From contig DAIDHD010000006.1 of the NCBI GenBank assembly GCA_027459765.1, positions 1-64,000 of the forward strand: a DNA stretch of 64,000 nucleotides, read 5' to 3'. Each line of letters starts with the position of its first letter. The stretch's first letter is position 1. Of this stretch, positions 1 to 12,835 are shown piece after piece. This DNA comes from Gammaproteobacteria bacterium (GTDB lineage Bacteria; Pseudomonadota; Gammaproteobacteria; Steroidobacterales; Steroidobacteraceae). Below the pieces are notes generated by a model that worked only from the letters and a program-made list of their open reading frames with translations, had not been told where the DNA came from and made no database searches. A program made the position numbers and the translations under genes.

Positions 1-132
1 CGTCTGAATCCGCGACAAGAACGGCAACGCTTCACGCTTCAGCCCGGCGATGAGTTCTGGTATTAGATTGGGAACATCTGTATTCCAACTATCAGAACCG
101 CCAGAACCGTCGCGAAGACGCCAGCCGACATT
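1..132 (-). CDS. Possible partial coding fragment entering from the left edge (reads NVGWRLRDGSGGSDSWNTDVPNLIPELIAGLKREALPFLSRIQT)
   Basis: Stop-free protein-like frame on the minus strand from about 132 to 1, running off the window; it abuts the tandem array and its start is not identifiable. Confidence 0.35.
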
Positions 133-362
133 GTGTGTCGATTGTGTGTCGATTGTGTGTCGATTGTGGGTTGAATGTGTGTCGATTGTGTGTTGATTGT
201 GTGTCGATTGTTGGTTGATTGTTTGTCGATTGTGTGTCAATTGTGTTTCGCTTCCCTGTCGATTGCGTGTCAGCTGTCTATCGATTGTGTATCGATTTTG
301 TGTCGATTGTGTGTCGATTGTGTGTCGATTGTGGGTCGACTGAGTTTGTGGATTATGTGTCG
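130..362. repeat. 11-bp tandem repeat array, consensus ATTGTGTGTCG, about 21 units, degenerate in the centre and right end
   Basis: Read directly: units at 130-140, 141-151, 152-162, 163-173 and so on to 338 keep an exact 11-bp period with substitutions only; the last units before 362 are degenerate. Confidence 0.95.
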
Positions 363-364
363 AT

Positions 365-1777
365 ATGCCGACTGTGTTCCTGTTCGACCGGCTGCGGGCG
401 GGCTTCGCGCTGCCGGAAGTGCAGGAGCCGGCGATCGATCAACAACTCGCCTGGTTCCAGCACAACCCGGAATACCTCGACCGGGTCTTCCAGCGCGCCC
501 AGCGCTACCTCTATCACGTGGTGTGCGAGGTCGAGGCACGCGGCATGCCGACCGAGTTCGCGCTCCTCCCCGTGGTGGAGAGCGCCTACGAGCCGTTCGC
601 CTACTCCGTGAGCCGTGCGGCCGGCCTGTGGCAGTTCATCCCGGGGACCGGGGTGCGCTTCGGCCTCAAGCAGGACTGGTGGTACGACGGCCGCCGTGAC
701 GTGATCGAATCCACCCGCGCGGCGCTCGACTACCTGCAGGCGCTGCACGACCAGTTCGACGGCGACTGGCTGCTCGCCATCGCCGCCTACAACGTCGGCG
801 AGGCCAACGTGCAGCGCCAGGCCGACTTCAACCGCGCTCACGGCCGGCCGGTGGATTTCTGGCACCTGACGCTGCCCGCCGAGACCCGTGCCTACGTGCC
901 GAAGCTGCTCGCCATGAAGCGCCTGATGGCCGAGCCCGAGCGCTATGGCCTCAACTTCGCGCCGATCCCCAACCAGCCCTACTTCGCCGTGGTCGACGTG
1001 GGCTCGCAGATCGACCTGAAGGTGGCGGCGCAGCTCGCCAACACCCCCTACGATGAACTGGTGGCCCTCAATCCGGGCTTCAACCGCTGGGCCACCGACC
1101 CGACCGGCCCGAACCGGCTCCTGGTACCGATCGACGCGGCGGACGCGATCGAGGCGGGACTGAAGAATCTCACGCCGGATGAACGGGTGCCGTACGTCAC
1201 GGTGGAGGTCCGCCGGCGCGAGACGCTCGCGAGCGTCGCACGGCGTACCGGGGTGCCGGCGCCGGTGATCGCGCGCTTGAACGATCTGCACGGCTCGCGC
1301 CTCGCGGCGGGCACGGTGCTCAAATTGCCGCAGACTCAAGGGGAACTGCCCGCCAAGGTGCTCACCGCCGCGGCCCGGGTGGACAAGCCGCAGGCCGACG
1401 CGGGCACGCGCGCGCAGCGCCCCATCGTCTATCGCGTGCGCGCCGGCGAGACGCTCTATAGCATTGCCCGCCGCCACGGCACCACGGTGAGCGCGCTCGC
1501 CAAGCTCAACAACCTGGACGCCACCGACACCCTGTCGCAGGGCCAGCGCCTGGTGATCCGCCGCGCGGGCGTGCGCAGCTACCGCGACGAGCGCGTCGGC
1601 GGCGGGCGGCGCGTGCTCTACACCGTGCGCGCCGGCGACACGGTGTACAGCATCTCGCACAAGTTCCAGGTCACGGAGGCGCAACTGAAGACCTGGAACG
1701 GCCTCAACCGCCGCCACCAGATCCGCATCGGCCAGCGGCTCGTGATGTACGTGGAAGCGAACCGCGAGCAGGGCTGA
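365..1777 (+). CDS. mltD: Membrane-bound lytic murein transglycosylase D-like (SLT domain plus LysM repeats), apparently 5'-truncated
   Basis: [41 protein letters not shown] lytic transglycosylase motif; three LysM-like repeats ([48 protein letters not shown]); no signal peptide, in-frame TGA at 341. Confidence 0.85.
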   Translation: MPTVFLFDRLRAGFALPEVQEPAIDQQLAWFQHNPEYLDRVFQRAQRYLYHVVCEVEARGMPTEFALLPVVESAYEPFAYSVSRAAGLWQFIPGTGVRFGLKQDWWYDGRRDVIESTRAALDYLQALHDQFDGDWLLAIAAYNVGEANVQRQADFNRAHGRPVDFWHLTLPAETRAYVPKLLAMKRLMAEPERYGLNFAPIPNQPYFAVVDVGSQIDLKVAAQLANTPYDELVALNPGFNRWATDPTGPNRLLVPIDAADAIEAGLKNLTPDERVPYVTVEVRRRETLASVARRTGVPAPVIARLNDLHGSRLAAGTVLKLPQTQGELPAKVLTAAARVDKPQADAGTRAQRPIVYRVRAGETLYSIARRHGTTVSALAKLNNLDATDTLSQGQRLVIRRAGVRSYRDERVGGGRRVLYTVRAGDTVYSISHKFQVTEAQLKTWNGLNRRHQIRIGQRLVMYVEANREQG

Positions 1778-1832
1778 CCGGCGGCGCCGACCGCGGCGCC
1801 GCGCATTCAACGACAACACCTTGAGGACCAGC

Positions 1833-2630
1833 ATGGGATTCTTGAAGGGCAAGCGGGCCTTGATCGTCGGATTGGCCACCGACCGCTCCATCGCCTACGG
1901 CATCGCCGAGGCCATGCACCGTGAAGGCGCGGAACTCGCCTTCTCCTACATCGAGCGCATGGCCGACCGGGTGGTGCCGCTCGCCAGAGAGTTCGGATCG
2001 GAGATCACCTTTCCGATGGACGTGGGCTCGGACGAGGACATCGAGCGCGGCTTCGCGACCCTCAAAGGGCATTGGCCGGCGTTCGACATCCTGGTGCACG
2101 CGGTGGCGTTCGCGCCGCGCGAGGCGCTCGCCGGGCGCTTCGTCGACGTCACCACCCGTGAGGGCTTTCGCGTCGCGCACGACATCTCGAGCTACAGCCT
2201 GACCGCGCTCGCGCGCGCCGCCCGCCCCTTCATGCAGGGCCGCGCCGGCGCCATCGTCACCTTGAGCTATCTCGGCGCGATGCGCTCGCTGCCGAGCTAC
2301 AACGTCATGGGCCTCGCCAAGGCGAGCCTGGAGGCCAACGTGCGCTTCCTCGCCGCCGATTTGGGGCCCGAGGGCATCCGGGTCAACGGCGTCTCCGCCG
2401 GGCCCATCAAGACCCTGTCGGCGGCGGGCATCTCGGGACTGCGCCGCATGCTGCAGCACGTCGCCGCGGTCTCCCCGATCCGCCGCAACGTCACCATCGA
2501 GGACGTGGGCAACACCTGTGCATTCCTCTGCTCCGACCTCGCTGCGGGCATTACGGGGGAGATCACCTACGTCGACGGGGGCTACAATTCGGTGGGCATG
2601 GCCTTCCCGGAGGAGCCTGAGGGCGCCTGA
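1833..2630 (+). CDS. fabI: Enoyl-[acyl-carrier-protein] reductase (NADH)
   Basis: [52 protein letters not shown] active site; [43 protein letters not shown]. Confidence 0.95.
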   Translation: MGFLKGKRALIVGLATDRSIAYGIAEAMHREGAELAFSYIERMADRVVPLAREFGSEITFPMDVGSDEDIERGFATLKGHWPAFDILVHAVAFAPREALAGRFVDVTTREGFRVAHDISSYSLTALARAARPFMQGRAGAIVTLSYLGAMRSLPSYNVMGLAKASLEANVRFLAADLGPEGIRVNGVSAGPIKTLSAAGISGLRRMLQHVAAVSPIRRNVTIEDVGNTCAFLCSDLAAGITGEITYVDGGYNSVGMAFPEEPEGA

Positions 2631-2804
2631 GCGCCTTGCGCAGCGCGGGCAGCCGGAACCGGCAGGCAGGGTCTGCCGTCCAACTGGCGGGCGTGCCACG
2701 GCGACGGCTCAGCGCGTCTGTCCTCCGGCGTTGGGGAGCGTGCGTTGTTGCGTGTAGGGGCGGTCCCGCAGGGCCGCCTGAACGTTCGAAACGAGGCAAG
2801 GAAT

Positions 2805-3407
2805 ATGTCAAATCGAGGGCTTGTTCGATTGATCGCCACCGCCGGGCTGACGAGCGCGCTCGCCGCCTGCGCCAATCTTCCCGTCACCGTCGACGTGAAC
2901 CCCAACCTCTCCGCCAGCATGTGCCACAACTACGCCTTCGCGCCCACGCACGTGCCGAGCGGCGGCCAAGGCGCGTTCGGCAACCCGATCAACGCCGAGC
3001 GGCTGCGCGTCGCGGTGGAGAATCACCTCGCCGCCCGCGGGCTCGCCAAGGTGGACCTGAAGGACGCCGACTGCGTGGTGGGCTACGCCATGGGCTCTCG
3101 CCAGGTCATGGACCAGTACTACGGCGGCTTGGGCGCCATGTGGGGCTTCGGCTGGGGCTGGTACGGCGGCTACGGCTACTGGGGCGGGCCGTGGGGCTAC
3201 GACGGCACCTACGTCTACGACGAGACCCGCATCACCGTGGATCTTTTCGAGGCCAAGACCCACAAGCCGATCTGGCACGCCTATGTGACCGAGAGCGTGT
3301 CGGACTTGAAGGGCCCGCGTGCCGACGAGCACATCAACGTCGGCGTGGACGCGATCTTCGGCAAGTTCCCGATCCCGGCGCCGGCCGCGGCGGCGCCGGC
3401 GCATTAG
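2805..3407 (+). CDS. DUF4136-like lipoprotein
   Basis: Lipoprotein-like signal (LIATAGLTSALAACANLP); DUF4136-like pattern YAFAPTHVP...AVENHLAARGLAKVDLKDADCVVGYAMG and Gly/Tyr/Trp-rich middle. Confidence 0.75.
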   Translation: MSNRGLVRLIATAGLTSALAACANLPVTVDVNPNLSASMCHNYAFAPTHVPSGGQGAFGNPINAERLRVAVENHLAARGLAKVDLKDADCVVGYAMGSRQVMDQYYGGLGAMWGFGWGWYGGYGYWGGPWGYDGTYVYDETRITVDLFEAKTHKPIWHAYVTESVSDLKGPRADEHINVGVDAIFGKFPIPAPAAAAPAH

Positions 3408-3426
3408 GGACTGCGCTCGCGGTCAG

Positions 3427-4725
3427 TCAGGGTTGGCGCGCTTCGGCGCTCGCCAGTGCGCGCGCCTGACGCGCCGACTCGTGCTCGAACGCGGGCTCGA
3501 GATCAGCGACGTCGCGCGCGCTCAGGCCGATGTCTGGAGCGGCCGCGAGGGTACGCCATTGCGCGAGTTTCGTCGCAACGGTACCGGCAACCCGCTCGGC
3601 TTCGGACCTTTGCATGTCGAAGTACTCGGCCTCGGAGCATAGTTGCTCCAGGGACGTGATTGGACCCGAGGCTTCGCTCAACCAGGTCTTCGACTCTTTT
3701 TCCTTGTCAGGGAAGGGGTTCACGTCGAAGGCCGGCGCAAGGCGCCACCGCCCTTCCCCGGCGTAGAGAAACCCGACGTTCCAAAGGTGGTCATCGACGT
3801 TCGTGACGAGCAGATTGATGAGCAAGCGCCGCCAGAGCTCGCGGAGGTCAGCCGACGGCACCGCGCTCACGCGTCGAATCGCATCGGCGAGTTCCGTATA
3901 CGCGCGATCCTCCTCTCGACGAGCCTGCAACAGCGAGCCTCCCGAGAGGTAGGGGATGCGAGCTCCGTCGGCCGTACGATCAAAGCGGCGCACGACGGCA
4001 ATATCCGTGTTTTCGACCCGAATCACCCGCGCCGCGGCGGCCTGACAACCCGCATGTGCGACCAGACGCAGGGCAAGGACCTCGCTGCGCACGATCGAGC
4101 GCTCGTCGCTCAGGCTCGGGAACTTGCCGATCGCAAGCGAGCCATCCTCGTCGATGACCGTGCATTTCGGGCGCAAGCCGCCGAGGGACGTGGCTTTCCC
4201 CTGCAGGTAGTCGAGATCAGCGTCGTCTTCCGAGCCTTCTTCCACCCTGCGCGCGGCCGCCGATACGCGGCCGAGATCGACAAGTTGCGGTGTTCTGAAT
4301 GGGTCGCCGGATCCCAGGAAGCGGCCATTTTCGTCGGCGAGGCGTAACGCGCCGATTCGACTGAAGTCATCGACCGCCGCCAAGTAGTCCATGGCGGTCA
4401 GCGAGCGAAGATCGGGGTCATTTGCGCGCCGTTTGGCGTGTGCCCGACTGATGACGCGCCTCCCCCAGGCATCGGGCGCCGTATCGGCGATGGCGCCGGG
4501 AAACGGCGAGTCCAAGGCACTGAGCGCACGCCGTGTGCTGAACTCGGCCTGCAGCGGCAGATCGGGAGAGACTTCGAATCTTTCGGGCGAGCGCAGCCAC
4601 TGCGTCGAATACCCGAAGCTCGAGTACTCACGATGACCGTCGCGTACGAATGAAAGGCGACCCACTGGAACCGCCTGGGCACCCAGGTCAACTCGTACGG
4701 TTCGCCGGTACGCCTGCGCCTTCAC
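3427..4725 (-). CDS. hipA: Type II toxin-antitoxin HipA family serine/threonine kinase toxin
   Basis: HipA motifs: FPGAIADTAPDAWGRRV, SLGGLRPKC, NLLVTNVDDHLWNVGFLY, LAPAFDVNPFP; 4-bp overlap with upstream HTH gene. Confidence 0.9.
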   Translation of the reverse strand: MKAQAYRRTVRVDLGAQAVPVGRLSFVRDGHREYSSFGYSTQWLRSPERFEVSPDLPLQAEFSTRRALSALDSPFPGAIADTAPDAWGRRVISRAHAKRRANDPDLRSLTAMDYLAAVDDFSRIGALRLADENGRFLGSGDPFRTPQLVDLGRVSAAARRVEEGSEDDADLDYLQGKATSLGGLRPKCTVIDEDGSLAIGKFPSLSDERSIVRSEVLALRLVAHAGCQAAAARVIRVENTDIAVVRRFDRTADGARIPYLSGGSLLQARREEDRAYTELADAIRRVSAVPSADLRELWRRLLINLLVTNVDDHLWNVGFLYAGEGRWRLAPAFDVNPFPDKEKESKTWLSEASGPITSLEQLCSEAEYFDMQRSEAERVAGTVATKLAQWRTLAAAPDIGLSARDVADLEPAFEHESARQARALASAEARQP

Positions 4726-5048
4726 ATCGCGGCCTTCGGCTGACGCTTCTTGCGGATACGCTTGGGCAACTCTTCGTTCATCAACAAGAGCCCCAGTTCG
4801 TCGGCGCCGGTATCCAAAAGCTGTTCCAGGCGCTGCACTTCACCGAGGACACAGAGAATTCGCGCCAGATGCGCGAGAGATCCGCTTGGTTCACCCTTTT
4901 CCAGTCGCTTGAGCGTGTTGAGCCCGATGCCGCTCCTCTCTGCCAGCGACGCCTGGGAGTACTTGCGGCGACGTCGCAGCAGCGCCAGATCCTGGCCCAG
5001 TTTCAGGAGCGCTCGGGAGGCCGGCAAAGGCAGAGGATACCGTTTCAT
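4722..5048 (-). CDS. hipB: HipB-like XRE family antitoxin/repressor
   Basis: HTH_3 region LGQDLALLRRRRKYSQASLAERSGIGLNTLKRLEKGEPSGSLAHLARIL directly upstream of hipA. Confidence 0.88.
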   Translation of the reverse strand: MKRYPLPLPASRALLKLGQDLALLRRRRKYSQASLAERSGIGLNTLKRLEKGEPSGSLAHLARILCVLGEVQRLEQLLDTGADELGLLLMNEELPKRIRKKRQPKAAM

Positions 5049-5104
5049 TATAGCTCCAATATGAGCTTCTAACGAATTTAAGAGCCCACAAGAGAGCTAT
5101 TATA
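5049..5104 (-). promoter_or_regulatory. Candidate hipBA promoter/operator: TATAAT -10 (5099-5104) and inverted repeat ATAGCTC (5050-5056) / GAGCTAT (5094-5100)
   Basis: Read directly from sequence; the right arm overlaps the -10, as in autorepressed TA operons. Confidence 0.5.
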
Positions 5105-5130
5105 CCCTGTGCGCCAGATATGCTCGCAAC

Positions 5131-5754
5131 TCACCGACGACGCATCGCCGGCCGGTGCACGAAGGCGTAGTACAGCGCCGCGAGCACCGCGCCGGCGAGC
5201 ACGACCAGCAGCGCGAAGCGGCGTAGCGACCCGGCGATCAGCGCCGGGTGGTCGCCGGCGGTCTTGCCGAGCCAGGCGAGCACCGAACACCACACCAACG
5301 ACCCCATGAGCGTGGCGGCGGCGTAGCCGCGGTAGTCGAGCCGCAGGATCCCCGCCGGTATGCCGATGAGGTGGCGGATGATGGGCAATAGCCGCGCGAA
5401 GAACACGCCCGCCCAGCCGTAGTGCGCGCTGAAGCCTTCGGCGAGCGTGATCTGGCGCGCGCTCAAGGCGAAGTAGGGTCCGAACCGCAGTACGAGCGGC
5501 CGGCCGAGCGCGCGCGCGGCGAGGTACATGAGCGTGGCGCCGAGCCAGGATCCGGCGGTGCCGGCGAGCACCACCCCGGTGATCGACAGGTGACCCTGGG
5601 TGTGGGCCACGTAGGCCGCCGGTGGGATGACGAGTTCGCTCGGCACCGGCACCAGCGTGCTCTCGAGCGCCATCAGCCCCGCGATCAGCCAGTAACCGCC
5701 CTGGTCGAGCCCGGCGAGATACCGGTCGATGACGTGCGCGAGGAGCGCGTGCAC
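5131..5754 (-). CDS. DedA family membrane protein (SNARE-associated/VTT domain)
   Basis: ALESTLVPVPSELVIPPAAYVA, GSWLGATLMYLAARALGRPLVLRFG, FFARLLPIIRHLIGIPAGILRLDYRGY. Confidence 0.9.
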   Translation of the reverse strand: MHALLAHVIDRYLAGLDQGGYWLIAGLMALESTLVPVPSELVIPPAAYVAHTQGHLSITGVVLAGTAGSWLGATLMYLAARALGRPLVLRFGPYFALSARQITLAEGFSAHYGWAGVFFARLLPIIRHLIGIPAGILRLDYRGYAAATLMGSLVWCSVLAWLGKTAGDHPALIAGSLRRFALLVVLAGAVLAALYYAFVHRPAMRRR

Positions 5755-5771
5755 GGCAATCCCCGGCCGCG

Positions 5772-7670
5772 CTACTCGATCGCCTGGGGATTGAGCACGA
5801 CCTTGGCGTCGTCACGGGCCGCCGCCGCGTAGGTCTGCGCCTCGAGCGCCGCCTCGCGTGCCGCGAACTGGCGCTTCAGGGCGATCGCCTCCGTGGCCGC
5901 GTCACTGGACGGATCGACACGCGCGCCGCTCACGTCGAGCACCGCCGCGTCGCCGTCCTTCAAGGCCACCTCGGCGAACACCGGCGCCTTGTCGGGCTTC
6001 GGCCCCGCGAAGGCGCGCTCGCGAATCTCCTGCGGCACGCTCGCATCGCTGCGCCCGATGTACTTGGGCGCGTTCGCGGTGACGCCGAGGCCCTTGGCCA
6101 CGGCCTCCAGCGACTCGCCCGCCTTGAGCTTGTCGATGGCCGCCTGGGCGGCCGCCGTGGCAAGTTCCACGCCGCGTGCCTTCTGCCAGGCCGCGAGCAC
6201 CGCGTCGTGCACCTCGGCGAGCGGCTTCTGCTGCGGCACCTGGTGGTTGGTCGCGCGCAGCACCACGCCGCGGCCCTGGTCCATCTCGACGATGGGGCTC
6301 AAGTGACCGTCGAGCACGTCCTGGCTGAAGGCGGCCTCGATGACCTTGGGATTGGCGCCGAGGGCGCCGCCGCCGCTCGCGCGGCTGAAGCCGGTCACGC
6401 TCTGCACCGTCAGGCCCGCCTTCTTGGCCACCGCCGCGAGGTCGGTGCCGTTCTGCAGCGCCGCGTCGGCGAGCTGATCCTGGGCGGCATTGAAGAGCCG
6501 CTCCGCCTCGCTGCGACGGTATTCCGATTCCAGATCGGCCTTGGCCTGTTCGAACGTCTTGGTGCTCGCCGGCTGGATACCCTCGAGCTTCAGGACGTGA
6601 TAGCCGAACTGGGTCTTCACGGGGCCGCGGATCTCGCCCTCCTTCATGGAGAACGCGGCGTCGGCGAACGGCGCCACGAAGGCCTTACGCTCCGACCAGC
6701 CGAGATCGCCGCCCTGCGGGGCGGAACCCGGATCCTGAGAGAGCTCCTTGGCGAGCTTGGCGAAGTCCTCGCCCGCTTGCGCGCGCTTCAGCGCCACCTC
6801 TGCCTTGGCCTTGGCGGCGGCGTCGTCCTTCGGGTCGTTGACGGCGATGAGGATGTGCCGCACCCGCCGCTGCTCCGCTTGCGTGAAGCGCTCCGGCGTC
6901 TTCTGCTTCTGTTCCTCGAAATAGGCCTTGAGCTGATCGTCGGTGACTTGGACCTTGGCGGCGAGGTCGGCGAGCGAGAGCTCGACGTACTGCAGGTCGA
7001 CCGTCTCCGGGGTCATGTAGTCGGACTTGTGCGCCTCGTAATAGGCCTTCACCGCGGCCTCGTCCGGCGTCACGCTCTTGGCGTAGGCGGCCGCGGAGAG
7101 CGTGAAGTAGCCCACCTCGCGCTGTTCGCGGGTGAGGGCCCGCACGCGCGCCACTTCCGAGGGCGTCGCGAAGCTGGAGGCCGACAGATCGCTCGCCAGC
7201 TGGCGCGCCTTCAAGTCACGCCGGAACAGCGTCTCGATCTCCGCCACCGAACGGCCCTGCGCGCGCAGCACCGCCACCGCGTGCGCGAGGTCGAACTTGC
7301 CGTCCACCTGGAACGCCGGGATGCGCGCCATCTCCGCGAGCAGCGCCGCGTCGCTGACGCGATAACCCAGATCGTCGGTGCGGGTCACGAGCGCGGCGTT
7401 GTCTACGTATTCGTCGAGCACGCGCTTCTTGATCTCGTTGCGGCGCGCCTCGTCGAGGGCGCCGTTCGCCTGGCGCTCGGCCTGGGCGAGTTCGCTCTGG
7501 TAGGCCTGGCGCACGTCGTTGGCGCCGATCTCCAGGCCGTTGACCTTGGCCGCGTAGGTCGGAGCACCCAGCGTCCAGTTGATTCCCCAGAGCACGAACA
7601 CGAGCGCGATTGCGCCCAAAACGACATAGGCCACCCAGCCGGTGAGCTTGTCGTGAATGGTCTGCAGCAC
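5772..7670 (-). CDS. ppiD: Peptidylprolyl isomerase PpiD-like (SurA N-terminal plus PpiC/parvulin domain)
   Basis: N-terminal TM anchor [30 protein letters not shown]; parvulin domain [13 protein letters not shown]...[26 protein letters not shown]...[17 protein letters not shown]. Confidence 0.93.
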   Translation of the reverse strand: MLQTIHDKLTGWVAYVVLGAIALVFVLWGINWTLGAPTYAAKVNGLEIGANDVRQAYQSELAQAERQANGALDEARRNEIKKRVLDEYVDNAALVTRTDDLGYRVSDAALLAEMARIPAFQVDGKFDLAHAVAVLRAQGRSVAEIETLFRRDLKARQLASDLSASSFATPSEVARVRALTREQREVGYFTLSAAAYAKSVTPDEAAVKAYYEAHKSDYMTPETVDLQYVELSLADLAAKVQVTDDQLKAYFEEQKQKTPERFTQAEQRRVRHILIAVNDPKDDAAAKAKAEVALKRAQAGEDFAKLAKELSQDPGSAPQGGDLGWSERKAFVAPFADAAFSMKEGEIRGPVKTQFGYHVLKLEGIQPASTKTFEQAKADLESEYRRSEAERLFNAAQDQLADAALQNGTDLAAVAKKAGLTVQSVTGFSRASGGGALGANPKVIEAAFSQDVLDGHLSPIVEMDQGRGVVLRATNHQVPQQKPLAEVHDAVLAAWQKARGVELATAAAQAAIDKLKAGESLEAVAKGLGVTANAPKYIGRSDASVPQEIRERAFAGPKPDKAPVFAEVALKDGDAAVLDVSGARVDPSSDAATEAIALKRQFAAREAALEAQTYAAAARDDAKVVLNPQAIE

Positions 7671-7774
7671 CTTTGAAGCCCTCTTTCGCGACCGACCCGC
7701 ACCGTCCGCACGCGCTCATCGCGCGGCGCGGCCTTCTGTCCAAGGCCGCGCGGGACGCTCACTTTTAAAGGAAA

Positions 7775-7851
7775 TGGCGGAGTGGACGGGACTCGAACCC
7801 GCGACCCCCGGCGTGACAGGCCGGTATTCTAACCAGCTGAACTACCACTCC
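7775..7851 (-). tRNA. tRNA-Asp(GTC)
   Basis: Reverse complement GGAGTGGTAGTTCAGCTGGTTAGAATACCGGCCTGTCACGCCGGGGGTCGCGGGTTCGAGTCCCGTCCACTCCGCCA; encoded CCA. Confidence 0.97.
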
Positions 7852-7857
7852 GCGTGC

Positions 7858-7933
7858 TGGTGGGTGCTGAGGGGATCGAACCCCCGACCCTCGCCGTGTA
7901 AAAGCGATGCTCTACCAGCTGAGCTAAGCACCC
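7858..7933 (-). tRNA. tRNA-Val(TAC)
   Basis: Reverse complement GGGTGCTTAGCTCAGCTGGTAGAGCATCGCTTTTACACGGCGAGGGTCGGGGGTTCGATCCCCTCAGCACCCACCA. Confidence 0.97.
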
Positions 7934-8002
7934 TCGTGAAGGCGAACCCTCCTGGAAGAGGCGCGAGAGTGTACGCGACCCTCGCGCCCTTGGGCAAGCC
8001 TT

Positions 8003-10456
<2,454 letters not shown>

Positions 10457-10486
10457 GTAAGATTCGCTCGCCTTAAAGGTAGTTGC

Positions 10487-10509
10487 GCCGCGCGGACGTT
10501 CCGCGCGGC
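10487..10509. other. Perfect 10-bp GC-rich stem-loop GCCGCGCGGA-CGT-TCCGCGCGGC between clpX and lon
   Basis: Direct inverted-repeat reading; no U-tract follows, so not a convincing intrinsic terminator. Confidence 0.6.
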
Positions 10510-10547
10510 ACCCAAGGAGATGCGGCCGCCGACCGCGAGTTTCAAGA

Positions 10548-11873
<1,326 letters not shown>

Positions 11874-12126
11874 GCTGTCCTCAAGTTACCCGCCGCGGGC
11901 CCGAAGGATCGAGGCTCGCAGCGGCTTGCGAATCACTATATAGCACCGGGGCGACCGCGCGCAAAGCGGCCCCCGGCAGGGGTGTGAAGTTCATCAGATC
12001 GCCTGCGGCGGCGGCGCGGCGGGAGACGCGTCACGCGAAGGACCGCACCAATTGCGGCTTTCCCCGCACCGCCCGGCGCGTGCACCGCGCCATCGAGGAG
12101 GCGCGTCCGGCCAACGGTCGTGCCGC

Positions 12127-12801
12127 TCAGGTCTTCGCGCCGCCCTTAGGTGCCGCGTCGCCCTTCGCCGCCGCGTCGCTCTTGGCGGGCATCTCGCCGC
12201 GCTTCTCGAGGATGCCGTCGATCAGGCCGTAGCCGCGCGCGGTGTCCGGATTCATGAAGTTGTCGCGGTCGCTGTCCTGCTTGATCCGCTCCACCGTCTG
12301 GCCGGTGTGCTTGGCGAGAATGGTGTTCAAGCGGTGCTTGGTCTCGAGCACCTCGCGCGCATGGATGTCGATGTCCGAGGCCTGACCCTGGAAGCCCGCA
12401 GAGGGCTGGTGGATCATGATCTTGGAGTTCGGCAGCGAATAGCGCTTGCCGGCGGCGCCGCCGGCGAGCAGCACCGCGCCCATCGAGGCCGCGAGGCCGA
12501 CGCAGATGGTGCTCACGTCCGGCTTGATGAACTGCATGGTGTCGTAGATCGCGAGCCCCGCGCTCACCGAGCCGCCCGGGGAGTTGATGTACAGCGCGAT
12601 GTCCTTGTCCGGGTTCTCCGATTCCAGGAACAGGAGCTGCGCCACGATCAGGTTCGCCATGTAGTCCTCGACCGGACCCACGACGAACACGACCCGCTCC
12701 TTGAGCAGGCGCGAGTAGATGTCGTAGGCGCGCTCGCCGCGCGCGGTCTGTTCGACCACCATCGGAACCAGATTCAGGGCACGAGTCGTCATCGCATTCA
12801 C
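12127..12801 (-). CDS. clpP: ATP-dependent Clp protease proteolytic subunit ClpP (MTTRALN at 12792 is an alternative start with better SD spacing)
   Basis: [47 protein letters not shown]. Confidence 0.97.
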   Translation of the reverse strand: MNAMTTRALNLVPMVVEQTARGERAYDIYSRLLKERVVFVVGPVEDYMANLIVAQLLFLESENPDKDIALYINSPGGSVSAGLAIYDTMQFIKPDVSTICVGLAASMGAVLLAGGAAGKRYSLPNSKIMIHQPSAGFQGQASDIDIHAREVLETKHRLNTILAKHTGQTVERIKQDSDRDNFMNPDTARGYGLIDGILEKRGEMPAKSDAAAKGDAAPKGGAKT

Positions 12802-12835
12802 CTTTCAGTAACCCTCGCGAGCATTGGAGTGCTCC

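Noticed and set aside
130-362. CRISPR-like array
   Set aside because: 11-bp contiguous units with no spacers and no cas genes; a simple tandem repeat
175-699. Cys-rich ORFs 175..699 and 219..611 through the tandem array
   Set aside because: Their Cys/Val pattern is simply translation of the 11-bp repeat (33-nt cycle), and they continue out of frame across mltD; no independent coding evidence
3643-4347. Plus-strand 234-aa ORF inside hipA
   Set aside because: Antisense to HipA kinase motifs; no independent support
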